Of a DNA stretch of 31,695 nt, positions 4,998 to 10,821 are shown piece after piece; the first letter of the stretch is position 1, and each line of letters starts with the position of its first letter. The notes under the pieces were generated by a model. It was not told where the DNA came from and ran no database searches. It worked only from the letters and a program-made list of their open reading frames with translations. The DNA lies in IMG/VR virus record IMGVR_UViG_3300032053_000323, positions 1-31,695 of that record; one strand, 5' to 3'. Source of the stretch: a virus. Position numbers and translations under genes: made by a program.

Positions 4998-6062
4998 ATG
5001 GTCAAGCGTATTGGTGTTCTAACGAGTCTTATCGTGTTGAGTTCAACGTTGATTGCATGTGGATCTGATCACGGAATCGATCCCGGTTGGGAAAATGACG
5101 TGGGAGCCGATGTCGCTCGTGACTCTGGTCGTGATAGTGGGCGAGATTCCAGAATGACAAGCGTTGACTCTGGTCCTGCGTGCATTCAAAACGACGACAA
5201 GTGGCAACAAGGCGCAGGGTGCGGTGAAATCGCGGCGCCGATCCTATACCACAGTGGTGAGGTGATGAAAAATGGTGCAAACGTTTATTTTGTCTGGTAT
5301 GGTGACTGGAAGGATAGCTCCATCCCAACAATTCTCGAAGATCTCGCAAAAAACATTGGAAACACCCCTTACTACAATATCAACAAAGGATATTTCGAAA
5401 ATTCCTCTATTGAAGTAACCGGGAATGCTGGCGGATTTCCTGTCTATGTCTCTGGGCGCGTCACATTGATCAGAAGTATCACTGTGGGATACACTCATGG
5501 AAAAAATCTATCAGATGAAGATGTGAAGGCAATTGTTGATGACTCAATTAACAGTGGCGAACTTCCGTTTGATTGGGACGGAACATACTTCGTAATGGGT
5601 TCGAAGAAAGTTCAGCAGCATAGTGGTGGTTACACATTTTGTGGCAGTTATTGTGGCTGGCACGATCATGGAAAATTGATGTATCGTGGAGATCCTGAAC
5701 GTGTGATTGATCTCAAATACTCATTTGTTGGAAATCCCGACCAGTGTCTTCGTGATTGCACCATTTATAGTAATGAACGTGCACATGGAATTGAAGTGAG
5801 TCCAAATGGTGATTGGGCGGCTGATAGCATGGCGTCAGTCTGGGCTCATGAATTGAGTGAAATGGTGACTGATCCGTATCTTACGGCATGGTGGGATTCA
5901 TATGGTTGGCAGAATGCTGACAAGTGTGCATGGACATTCGGACAAACGTATTGCGCCGCGAACGGCGCCATGGCGAATGTCAAGATCGGCGATCGAGACT
6001 ATCTCCTTCAACGCAATTGGGTAAATGACCCTGTGTGCGGTCGATGTGACATGAAACCGTGA
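4998..6062 (+). CDS. EXORDIUM/phosphate-induced-1-like lipoprotein
   Basis: The 354-residue protein has a lipoprotein signal with lipobox LIAC (Cys21), then an Asp/Ser/Gly/Arg-rich linker (about 34-60). The rest resembles the plant EXORDIUM (phosphate-induced protein 1) family. GDW...P near 103-110 is followed by a YY.I...Y segment, FCGSYCGWHDHG (214-225), YSFVGNPDQC (241-250) and SPNGDWAADSMASVWAHELSEMVTDP..TAWW. ADKCAW follows. HELSE (284-288) recalls a metal site, but no enzyme activity is established for the family. The linker resembles those of Myxococcota lipoproteins, suggesting acquisition from a host. It probably sits on the membrane or cell surface and may alter the envelope or exclude other phages; that role is inferred. 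Confidence 0.8.
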   Translation: MVKRIGVLTSLIVLSSTLIACGSDHGIDPGWENDVGADVARDSGRDSGRDSRMTSVDSGPACIQNDDKWQQGAGCGEIAAPILYHSGEVMKNGANVYFVWYGDWKDSSIPTILEDLAKNIGNTPYYNINKGYFENSSIEVTGNAGGFPVYVSGRVTLIRSITVGYTHGKNLSDEDVKAIVDDSINSGELPFDWDGTYFVMGSKKVQQHSGGYTFCGSYCGWHDHGKLMYRGDPERVIDLKYSFVGNPDQCLRDCTIYSNERAHGIEVSPNGDWAADSMASVWAHELSEMVTDPYLTAWWDSYGWQNADKCAWTFGQTYCAANGAMANVKIGDRDYLLQRNWVNDPVCGRCDMKP

Positions 6063-6247
6063 TGAAATCGTTTTTTCTAATCATATGTTTGATATCATCA
6101 GGTTGTTTCCTGAGGTGGGATGTCCCAAAGACACCTCGTCGAGATCCTTGCACAGGTGCAGTGTCTGAGACCTACGTATACATGGCAACCTGTGAAACGC
6201 CTCAAGTCATTCAAATTCGTCCTCATCATTGGCATGATCATTATTGA
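6062..6247 (+). CDS. small putative lipoprotein
   Basis: The 61-residue protein starts at ATG 6062, overlapping the stop of the EXORDIUM-like gene (TGATG). The N-terminus MKSFFLIICLISSGC is a short lipoprotein signal with lipobox SSGC. The mature part has two more cysteines and a His-rich tail (HHWHDHY), which might bind metal. No family is recognised. Coupling to the larger lipoprotein suggests they are made and exported together. Confidence 0.65.
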   Translation: MKSFFLIICLISSGCFLRWDVPKTPRRDPCTGAVSETYVYMATCETPQVIQIRPHHWHDHY

Positions 6248-6386
6248 ATTGTCATGCATTGTGATTAAAATTGACGGAACCGTCCCACCAGGAGTGTATA
6301 TCGAGTCAAAATGGGATTATCCTAGTACTACCAAAGGCAATGACGCCGGAGGAAATGAGTCGGATCAACGTGAAACGTTGAAGTGA
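6234..6386 (+). CDS. hypothetical 50-residue protein
   Basis: An ATG at 6234 inside the end of the small lipoprotein gene opens a frame to TGA 6384-6386. The product begins with a hydrophobic stretch (MIIIELSCIVIKI) and ends in a polar tail. It fills the space before the next gene, and overlapping starts are common here, but no ribosome binding site or homology is seen. It may not be expressed. Confidence 0.4.
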   Translation: MIIIELSCIVIKIDGTVPPGVYIESKWDYPSTTKGNDAGGNESDQRETLK

Positions 6387-6396
6387 AGGCAATATC

Positions 6397-6741
6397 ATGG
6401 TTGGACTAACCAGAGGTCGAAAAGAGAATAACGTGCGGCGCTACCCGGGCAAGGGCGGGAGCAAGCACAATCCTGTGCGCATCGAAGAGCGATGCAAGGA
6501 AGCGAAGGAGCGCCTTGAGGCATGGCAGAAGATGTCGCCTCAAGATCAGCTTGCAACGCTTGATCGCAGGTGCGGAAGCGGAAAAGGCGCTGCAAAGCAG
6601 CGTGCTCGAATCGCAGCAAGGATCAAAAGTCCCAATGCGAAGGTTGCAGTCGTCGAGCAACCCGTACAGAGCGCAGAGCACAAGCAGAAGGCCAAGGAGC
6701 GTCGTGAGCTGAACAGAAAAGCTCGACATCAGTTCGAGTAA
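6397..6741 (+). CDS. small basic hypothetical phage protein
   Basis: The 114-residue, strongly basic protein has RRYPGKGGSKHN near its start and SPQDQLATLDRRCGSGKGAAKQRARI in the middle, a stretch that recurs in small phage proteins of unknown function. Helical, charged segments follow (EHKQKAKERRELNRKARHQFE). The charge suggests RNA or DNA binding; this is inference. GAAGG lies about 8 nt before the start. Confidence 0.65.
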   Translation: MVGLTRGRKENNVRRYPGKGGSKHNPVRIEERCKEAKERLEAWQKMSPQDQLATLDRRCGSGKGAAKQRARIAARIKSPNAKVAVVEQPVQSAEHKQKAKERRELNRKARHQFE

Positions 6742-6763
6742 GCGAGGACATGGATACTTAAAT

Positions 6764-6782
6764 CTGTACCGTCATGGTACAG
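6764..6782 (+). other. perfect hairpin in the tRNA-Val(GAC) leader
   Basis: CTGTACC, loop GTCAT, GGTACAG form a 7-bp perfect stem ending 4 nt before the tRNA acceptor, the same placement as the hairpin at 323-341 before tRNA-Arg(UCG). No T-run follows. Confidence 0.55.
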
Positions 6783-6786
6783 GTGA

Positions 6787-6859
6787 CAGAGATGAGTGAG
6801 CTGGTGAACACGCTTGTATGACATGCAAGTATCGAAGGGTTCGATCCCCTTATCTCTGA
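6787..6859 (+). tRNA. tRNA-Val(GAC)
   Basis: The acceptor is CAGAGAT (6787-6793) / ATCTCTG (6852-6858). The anticodon stem CTTGT/GCAAG encloses ATGACAT, anticodon GAC. The T-arm is AAGGG-TTCGATC-CCCTT. Position 8 is G rather than T and the D-stem has only three pairs. Discriminator A6859; CCA is not encoded. Confidence 0.87.
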
Positions 6860-6889
6860 CAAGAATGAAAATAGAAGTGAGGTCAAGCA

Positions 6890-7294
6890 ATGTCATCAGA
6901 ACCAATGCCATCAGAACCAAAGATGGTCATCGTCGTCCGCCGCGACTTAAACATGAGGAAGGGAAAAGTTGCTGCGCAAGTAGCGCATGCATCGATGAAG
7001 TTTCTCATTGATAACAATGAGTCAGAACGCGGAGACGAAGTCATCGTCAAGCTGTCAAATGCTGAAGCGATGTGGCTCTCGGGATCATTCACAAAGATCG
7101 TCGTGTCTGTCGATTCAGAAGACAAACTAAAAGACCTCATGCTACAGGCACAATTGAGCGACATTGAGGTGCACCCGATTGTCGATGCCGGAAGAACGGA
7201 ATTCAACGGAGTGCCAACATTGACATGTGCAGCGTTCGGCCCGTGCGATGCAGACCTCCTAGATGAAATTACAGGTGACTTGAAACTGATGTGA
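6890..7294 (+). CDS. Pth2-type peptidyl-tRNA hydrolase
   Basis: The 134-residue protein matches the archaeal/eukaryotic Pth2 family: KMVIVVRRDLNMRKGKVAAQVAHAS (11-35) is the hallmark N-terminal strand and helix, and residues 85-120 hold the C-terminal HPIVDAGRTEF and TCAAFGP boxes. Pth2 cleaves the ester bond of peptidyl-tRNA released from stalled ribosomes and recycles the tRNA. It is unrelated in fold to bacterial Pth1. The first 11 residues, with a repeated SEPMPSEP stretch, precede the domain, so Met12 could be an alternative start. It lies between valine tRNAs. With the release factor and RNA ligases it points to upkeep of the tRNA pool. Confidence 0.92.
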   Translation: MSSEPMPSEPKMVIVVRRDLNMRKGKVAAQVAHASMKFLIDNNESERGDEVIVKLSNAEAMWLSGSFTKIVVSVDSEDKLKDLMLQAQLSDIEVHPIVDAGRTEFNGVPTLTCAAFGPCDADLLDEITGDLKLM

Positions 7295-7302
7295 TGAAAG
7301 AT

Positions 7303-7373
7303 GGCCGATTGGTGTAATGGTAGCGCGATCCCCCTACACGGGATAAGCGTGGGTTCGATTCCCTCATTGGCTA
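7303..7373 (+). tRNA. tRNA-Val(UAC)
   Basis: The acceptor is GGCCGAT (7303-7309) / ATTGGCT (7366-7372), with two G-U pairs. The anticodon stem ATCCC/GGGAT encloses CCTACAC, anticodon TAC. Position 33 is C instead of the near-universal U. The T-stem has one T-T mismatch. Discriminator A7373; no CCA. It ends 5 nt before the next tRNA. Confidence 0.85.
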
Positions 7374-7378
7374 CAAAT

Positions 7379-7463
7379 GGAAACATACTCAAGTGGTTTA
7401 CGAGACCCGATTGCTAATCGGGCGGGTGTAAGAGCCCCGGAGGTTCGAATCCTCCTGTTTCCG
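7379..7463 (+). tRNA. tRNA-Ser(GCU)
   Basis: The acceptor is GGAAACA (7379-7385) / TGTTTCC (7456-7462). The anticodon stem CCCGA/TCGGG encloses TTGCTAA, anticodon GCT for AGU/AGC. A long class II variable arm and discriminator G7463 fit serine identity. CCA is not fully encoded. Confidence 0.93.
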
Positions 7464-7479
7464 CAAAAAGAATAATTTA

Positions 7480-7725
7480 GTGTTAACGCTCCTAACATAT
7501 CTTGGTGTGATGTACGTTCTTTGGTTATGCTTGTGCGGAGCATTGTTTGTTCACTACAACAACTGGGGTTGGAAGAAGGACGAATCGGGTGACAAGTTGT
7601 TGATCATAGCATACCTCCCGTACTATCCTTTCGCTTGGACATACCTGAACACAAAAGATTTGCTCGAATTTATTGGTGAAGCGCTCGGCGCGCCGGATGA
7701 GGATCTCGGAACATGGTTGAAATGA
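7480..7725 (+). CDS. small membrane protein
   Basis: The 81-residue protein starts at GTG 7480. It opens with one strongly hydrophobic segment (about 2-26), followed by a polar loop (NNWGWKKDESGDK) and a second, weaker aromatic stretch (LLIIAYLPYYPFAWTYL). An acidic amphipathic tail closes it. One or two membrane passes are likely. No family is recognised. A holin-type size is possible but not supported further. Its end overlaps the next gene. Confidence 0.6.
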   Translation: MLTLLTYLGVMYVLWLCLCGALFVHYNNWGWKKDESGDKLLIIAYLPYYPFAWTYLNTKDLLEFIGEALGAPDEDLGTWLK

Positions 7726-7934
7726 AGTGTCCGAATTGTCAAGCTCAGATCACGATGTATGAAGCACCGTATTTGGGTCCATCTCCCAACGACGGATGGC
7801 CATGTTTGTTCTGTCAACAAATGGTCTGCATGTACTGTTACACAGACCACACGTATGATAAGCATCCCGAGAAATATGGCATAAAATCAGACGGTGGAAA
7901 CAGCAAGAGGAAAAAGAAGAGACACCAGAAGTGA
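7713..7934 (+). CDS. small zinc-ribbon protein
   Basis: The 73-residue protein contains MKCPNCQAQ, CLFCQQ and CMYC, that is three CxxC knuckles enough to bind zinc, plus His residues in the following TDHTYDKH stretch, then a very basic tail (KRKKKRHQK). ATG 7713 is chosen because GAGGA lies 9 nt upstream; ATG 7722 is an alternative. The basic tail suggests nucleic acid contact; the function is unknown. Confidence 0.65.
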   Translation: MVEMKCPNCQAQITMYEAPYLGPSPNDGWPCLFCQQMVCMYCYTDHTYDKHPEKYGIKSDGGNSKRKKKRHQK

Positions 7935-7956
7935 CCTGAGGGACCGTCACGAGCAC

Positions 7957-7982
7957 GGAAGATTGGCCGAGTGGCTTAAGAT
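7957..7982 (+). pseudogene. 5' fragment of a serine-type tRNA
   Basis: GGAAGATTGGCCGAGTGGCT, continuing TAAGAT, is a canonical acceptor strand, U8 and D-arm of a class II serine tRNA. It is followed at once by GGAAGGT, which pairs better with the 3' acceptor at 8064-8070. The fragment either is a relic of a second tRNA or supplies the true 5' end of a tRNA with a 26-nt insertion. Confidence 0.55.
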
Positions 7983-8071
7983 GGAAGGTTTGGAACATTG
8001 GAAAGTCAGACAGTTTCGAAAACTGTTGTGTGTTTTAAAACATACTGGGCGTTCGACTCGCTCACCTTCCG
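7983..8071 (+). tRNA. tRNA-Ser(CGA)
   Basis: The acceptor GGAAGGT (7983-7989) / ACCTTCC (8064-8070) is perfect. The anticodon stem ACAGT/ACTGT encloses TTCGAAA, anticodon CGA for UCG. The long variable arm pairs GTGTGT (8028-8033) with ACATAC (8040-8045, one G-U). The T-arm has loop TTCGACT. Discriminator G8071 fits serine. The D-arm inside these limits is poor (two pairs), while a good serine D-arm lies just upstream at 7964-7980, so the 5' end is uncertain. Confidence 0.75.
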
Positions 8072-8093
8072 CTGAAGAAGAATACGTAATATC

Positions 8094-8291
8094 ATGTGCT
8101 ACATGTGCTTAAAGAATAATCCGTTCGATGCTAGCGATAATTCGTCAACGCCTCAATACAAGCGAACGAGGGCGTTGGAATTGAAACGCTTGATCAAAGA
8201 ATTCGAAGACTTTGAAAATAAGTGTGTTAATACCGTTGAAGCGATCGAAGCCTTGAAAGAGGAACAGTACAGATTATCTCGAGACCTGTGA
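8094..8291 (+). CDS. hypothetical small protein
   Basis: The 65-residue protein starts MCYMCLKNN and is otherwise mostly helical and charged (YKRTRALELKRLIKEFEDFENK, then VEAIEALKEEQYRL), suggesting a coiled coil. It ends 1 nt before the convergent glycosyltransferase gene. No family is recognised. The lack of a clear ribosome binding site keeps confidence moderate. Confidence 0.5.
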   Translation: MCYMCLKNNPFDASDNSSTPQYKRTRALELKRLIKEFEDFENKCVNTVEAIEALKEEQYRLSRDL

Positions 8292-8292
8292 A

Positions 8293-9072
8293 TTACAAGA
8301 CAGTCTTGAATCTCTCGCCGACGATGAGCGCCTGACTGTCATGATGAAATCTCGTAGGTGTGTTCAACCTCGCATAAAATTGTTCACGTAATGCGTCGCC
8401 AGTCTCAGCATGGTATGCATTTTGGTTCGTATATGTTCGTGTTCGTTGCTGGTGCCGTGCCTGGCACCTGTCAAAGTCCATGTAGTGTGTATCGATAAGA
8501 ACACAACCCGTTGATGGAACTTTTCTGTACATCTTATCAACATAGTGATAACCACGTTGAAATTGGGGCGGTGACTTGAATATGAGCGTGTTATCCCATT
8601 TCGGGATACGAATCCAGTTCTTCCTTTGCGAAAGCCACAGTTTATCGAGCTCAATTGCGGGTTCAGAGTTTAGGTCTTGGATCAATCCCCAGCCCTCAAA
8701 TGTTACGTTCAATTCTTGTGGTGTTGAAAGAAATTTCTCGTACATTTGTTGCATGCCATGAGGATAGATGATGGGATCAGCGATCAAAAAATCATCTGCC
8801 TCAACGAATGTGACACACTTGTACGATTGTAGCAACGTTGCAATACGAACGCCTACGATGGGTGCAAGTGAATTTGCTCCGCTATTTTGACCCAATCCTG
8901 TGAGTTTTTCAACGTGCATACTCGGGTCGATAGAATCGAGAGATCCATCTGTTGAACCATCATCAATGATGTAAAAATCTTCAGGCGCAAATAATTTTAG
9001 ATAATAAGTGAACCATTGAGGAAGTATCGCACCTTCGTCGCGCACAGTTGTGATGATGCACTTATCTTTCAT
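8293..9072 (-). CDS. glycosyltransferase, GT2/GT92-like (GT-A fold)
   Basis: The 259-residue protein opens CIITTVRDEGAILPQWFTYYL, typical of the glycosyltransferase 2_4/DUF23 group. YIIDDGSTDGS (34-44) is the nucleotide-sugar binding box and EADDF (91-95) sits at the metal-binding DxD position. It probably moves a sugar from a nucleotide sugar to an unknown acceptor such as the host surface, the virion or DNA. It is the only minus-strand gene among the tRNAs, has its own transcript direction, and may have been inserted separately. Confidence 0.85.
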   Translation of the reverse strand: MKDKCIITTVRDEGAILPQWFTYYLKLFAPEDFYIIDDGSTDGSLDSIDPSMHVEKLTGLGQNSGANSLAPIVGVRIATLLQSYKCVTFVEADDFLIADPIIYPHGMQQMYEKFLSTPQELNVTFEGWGLIQDLNSEPAIELDKLWLSQRKNWIRIPKWDNTLIFKSPPQFQRGYHYVDKMYRKVPSTGCVLIDTHYMDFDRCQARHQQRTRTYTNQNAYHAETGDALREQFYARLNTPTRFHHDSQALIVGERFKTVL

Positions 9073-9100
9073 GGACTAAATAGCTTCGCATCAGTGATTT

Positions 9101-9187
9101 GGAAGGGTGGCTGAGAGGTCTAAGGCACCGCGTTGGAAACGCGAAGGATCGTCATTGATCCCGCAGGTTCAAATCCTGTTCCTTCCC
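9101..9187 (+). tRNA. tRNA-Ser(GGA)
   Basis: The acceptor is GGAAGGG (9101-9107) / TCCTTCC (9180-9186). The anticodon loop TTGGAAA gives anticodon GGA (stem CGCG/CGCG plus a mismatch at its base). The class II variable arm pairs GGATC with GATCC. The discriminator would be C9187, unusual because serine tRNAs normally carry G; CCA is not encoded. Confidence 0.87.
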
Positions 9188-9193
9188 CGAGTG

Positions 9194-9229
9194 TACTATC
9201 GTGTGAGAGATGGTATAGTTAAGATAGTA
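9194..9229 (+). other. stem-loop between tRNA-Ser(GGA) and tRNA-Gly(GCC)
   Basis: TACTATC (9194-9200) pairs perfectly with GATAGTA (9223-9229) around a 22-nt loop, ending 2 nt before the next tRNA. Part of the loop can pair differently (ACTAT/ATAGT). It lacks the GUGAAA strand of the five loop-E-like elements, so I do not count it with them. Confidence 0.45.
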
Positions 9230-9231
9230 AC

Positions 9232-9306
9232 GCAGATGTAATTCAGTGGTAGAATGCAACGTTGCCAACGTTGACGTCGAGGGTTCGAACCCCTCCATCT
9301 GCTCCA
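9232..9306 (+). tRNA. tRNA-Gly(GCC)
   Basis: The acceptor is GCAGATG (9232-9238) / CATCTGC (9296-9302). The anticodon stem CAACG/CGTTG encloses TTGCCAA, anticodon GCC. Discriminator T9303 is a glycine identity base. CCA is encoded at 9304-9306, and its last two bases form part of the stem of RNA element E. Confidence 0.93.
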
Positions 9307-9390
9307 CGTCACCAGTAACTAGTAAGTGTTGATTTTCTAAATTGACACAATTTGAATAAGTTGAACTATGTTGAAGGTGAAAGTGACGTG
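9305..9390 (+). ncRNA. inter-tRNA structured RNA element E (short form)
   Basis: CACGTCAC (9305-9312) pairs perfectly over 8 bp with GTGACGTG (9383-9390). Directly inside are CAGTAAC (9313-9319) and AAGGTGAAA (9374-9382), giving AGTA/GAA and AC/GU as in the other copies. The interior is AT-rich and contains GTGT/ACAC pairing. The element spans from the CCA of tRNA-Gly(GCC) to 4 nt before tRNA-Gly(UCC). With element D it gives the clearest evidence for the conserved fold. Confidence 0.8.
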
Positions 9391-9394
9391 ATTT

Positions 9395-9475
9395 GCGAAC
9401 ATGGCCCAAAGGTACGGCACTAGTTTTCCAAACTAACGGAGAAATCCATTGTAAGTTCGAGTCTTACTGTTCGCT
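9395..9475 (+). tRNA. tRNA-Gly(UCC) with an extra variable arm
   Basis: The acceptor is GCGAACA (9395-9401) / TGTTCGC (9468-9474), discriminator T9475. G1-C72, C2-G71 and U73 fit glycine. The anticodon stem TAGT/ACTA (C-A mismatch at its base) encloses TTTCCAA, anticodon TCC. The T-arm GTAAG-TTCGAGT-CTTAC is perfect. The variable region is 14 nt and contains GGA-GAAA-TCC, like the inserted hairpin in tRNA-Arg(CCU). CCA is not encoded. Confidence 0.82.
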
Positions 9476-9574
9476 CTGATAAACATAAAATTGATGATGC
9501 AATTAAACGAAACAACGTTACGTTGATTATACTTGAAACTCTTAAAACTATTACAGAGTTCACATTAGAAAATC

Positions 9575-9886
9575 ATGTCGTCAGAAAAGAAACAAATTCG
9601 GCAGCAATTTAGGGATGCCGTGTTTCATCGTGATGGAAATGTGTGTCGAGTATGCAGAGCAGGAAGCTATGCCCTTGATGCTCATCATATCACTGATAGA
9701 CACTTGATGCCCAATGAAGGCTATGTCAAAGAAAATGGCATCAGCCTATGCCCTACGTGCCATGAAAAGGCAGAAGTGTTTCATAACACAGGCGTCGCTT
9801 TGCCACATTGGGAACCCGAAAATTTGTACGTGATGATCGAATCTTCATACGAAGAAGCGATTGAAGCATCAAAGAGGCTCAAGTGA
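9575..9886 (+). CDS. HNH endonuclease
   Basis: The 103-residue protein is a compact HNH nuclease: zinc knuckle CRVC (24-27), catalytic DAHHIT (35-40), Asn54 in ENGISLCPTCH (53-63) with the second CxxC, then HEKAE. The preceding FRDAVFHRDGNVC is typical of the McrA/5-methylcytosine-specific-like branch. There is no DNA-specificity domain. It may be a free-standing homing nuclease or a nuclease used in DNA processing or host DNA breakdown. It is followed by two overlapping genes. Confidence 0.9.
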   Translation: MSSEKKQIRQQFRDAVFHRDGNVCRVCRAGSYALDAHHITDRHLMPNEGYVKENGISLCPTCHEKAEVFHNTGVALPHWEPENLYVMIESSYEEAIEASKRLK

Positions 9887-10056
9887 AGAAAAATAAGCGA
9901 CGAAAGATGACACAAGAGCAGGTTGATGCAATCAACAGGAGACGTGACCTCACAGAAGGAACGAACCTGAGCTTCGAACATCCACACAAGCGATTGAAAC
10001 TCGATGAAAATGGAAGACCCATAGAGGTCGACGTGATCACCGACATGAGATGGTAA
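9883..10056 (+). CDS. hypothetical 57-residue basic protein
   Basis: A frame opens at GTG 9883, overlapping the HNH stop (GTGA), and runs to TAA 10054-10056, which overlaps the start of the RNA ligase gene. The start could also be ATG 9907. The product is basic at the N-terminus (KKNKRRKMTQEQ) and ends FEHPHKRLKLDENGRP followed by a short acidic segment. Position and double overlap argue that it is real; the function is unknown. Confidence 0.65.
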   Translation: MKKNKRRKMTQEQVDAINRRRDLTEGTNLSFEHPHKRLKLDENGRPIEVDVITDMRW

Positions 10057-10796
10057 AGAAAGAACGTAAGTTGTCAGAGTATACTGAAGAGCGTGAACAC
10101 AAACGATCTTTGCGAGGCAGCAGAGAAAATGCGTATGACAAAGAACATGGAAATGTCCATGAAGTCGAGAACATCGTGAAACACTATCCATCAATTTCAT
10201 ATGCAACTGAATGTCCGGTGCCCATTATTGCATTCGATAAGCTCGATGGAAGCAATATCCGTGCAGAATGGTCGAACAAAAAGGGTTGGTACAAACTCGG
10301 CACTCGAAAGAGATTGGTCGACGAGACTGATCAATTGTTCGGCCGGGTTCCTGAATTGCTTACAAGTGGAATGGGGGATGCATTGAGTGAGGCCCTTCAT
10401 GAGGCAGGATATGACCGTGCAATGTGCTTCTTTGAACTACACGGAATGTCGTCTTTTGCAGGCATGCACGATCCAAAAGATCCGACGTTAAAATTGACAC
10501 TCTTTGACGTTGCACCCTTCAAACAAGGGATTCTCGAACCAGAGAAGTTCATTGAATTATTCGGTCATCTCGACGTTCCGGCGATCTTGTACCGCGGCGA
10601 AATCAATGAGGAATTCATCGAACAAATTCGTTCAAGCACCCTTCAGGGCATGACGTTCGAAGGCGTCGTCTGCAAAGGAAAGAACAACAAGAAGACAAAG
10701 ATGCCGATCATGTTCAAGCAAAAGAGCCGTGCCTGGCTCGATAAATTGCATGAATATTGCGGCGACAATGCTGAACTATTTAGAACATTGAGGTGA
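10050..10796 (+). CDS. RNA ligase, Rnl2-like
   Basis: The 248-residue protein has the nucleotidyltransferase motifs of ATP-dependent RNA ligases. Motif I is KLDGSN (64-69, AMP-accepting Lys64), followed by GTRKR (84-88), FFELHG (127-132; motif IIIa region), FEGVVCKG (203-210; motif IV) and FKQKSRAWL (222-230; motif V). The C-terminal domain is short, as in small Rnl2/DRB0094-type ligases. These enzymes seal 3'-OH/5'-phosphate breaks in RNA, often cleaved tRNAs. The N-terminus is highly charged. Placed among tRNAs beside an HNH gene, a role in tRNA repair is likely but inferred. Confidence 0.88.
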   Translation: MVKKERKLSEYTEEREHKRSLRGSRENAYDKEHGNVHEVENIVKHYPSISYATECPVPIIAFDKLDGSNIRAEWSNKKGWYKLGTRKRLVDETDQLFGRVPELLTSGMGDALSEALHEAGYDRAMCFFELHGMSSFAGMHDPKDPTLKLTLFDVAPFKQGILEPEKFIELFGHLDVPAILYRGEINEEFIEQIRSSTLQGMTFEGVVCKGKNNKKTKMPIMFKQKSRAWLDKLHEYCGDNAELFRTLR

Positions 10797-10821
10797 GGTG
10801 TTTGTATAGTTCTATATGCAT

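Noticed and set aside
9476-9612. An open frame after tRNA-Gly(UCC) (about 44 codons)
   Set aside because: No ATG or GTG start and no ribosome binding site in frame; its end overlaps the HNH gene. Likely noncoding leader.
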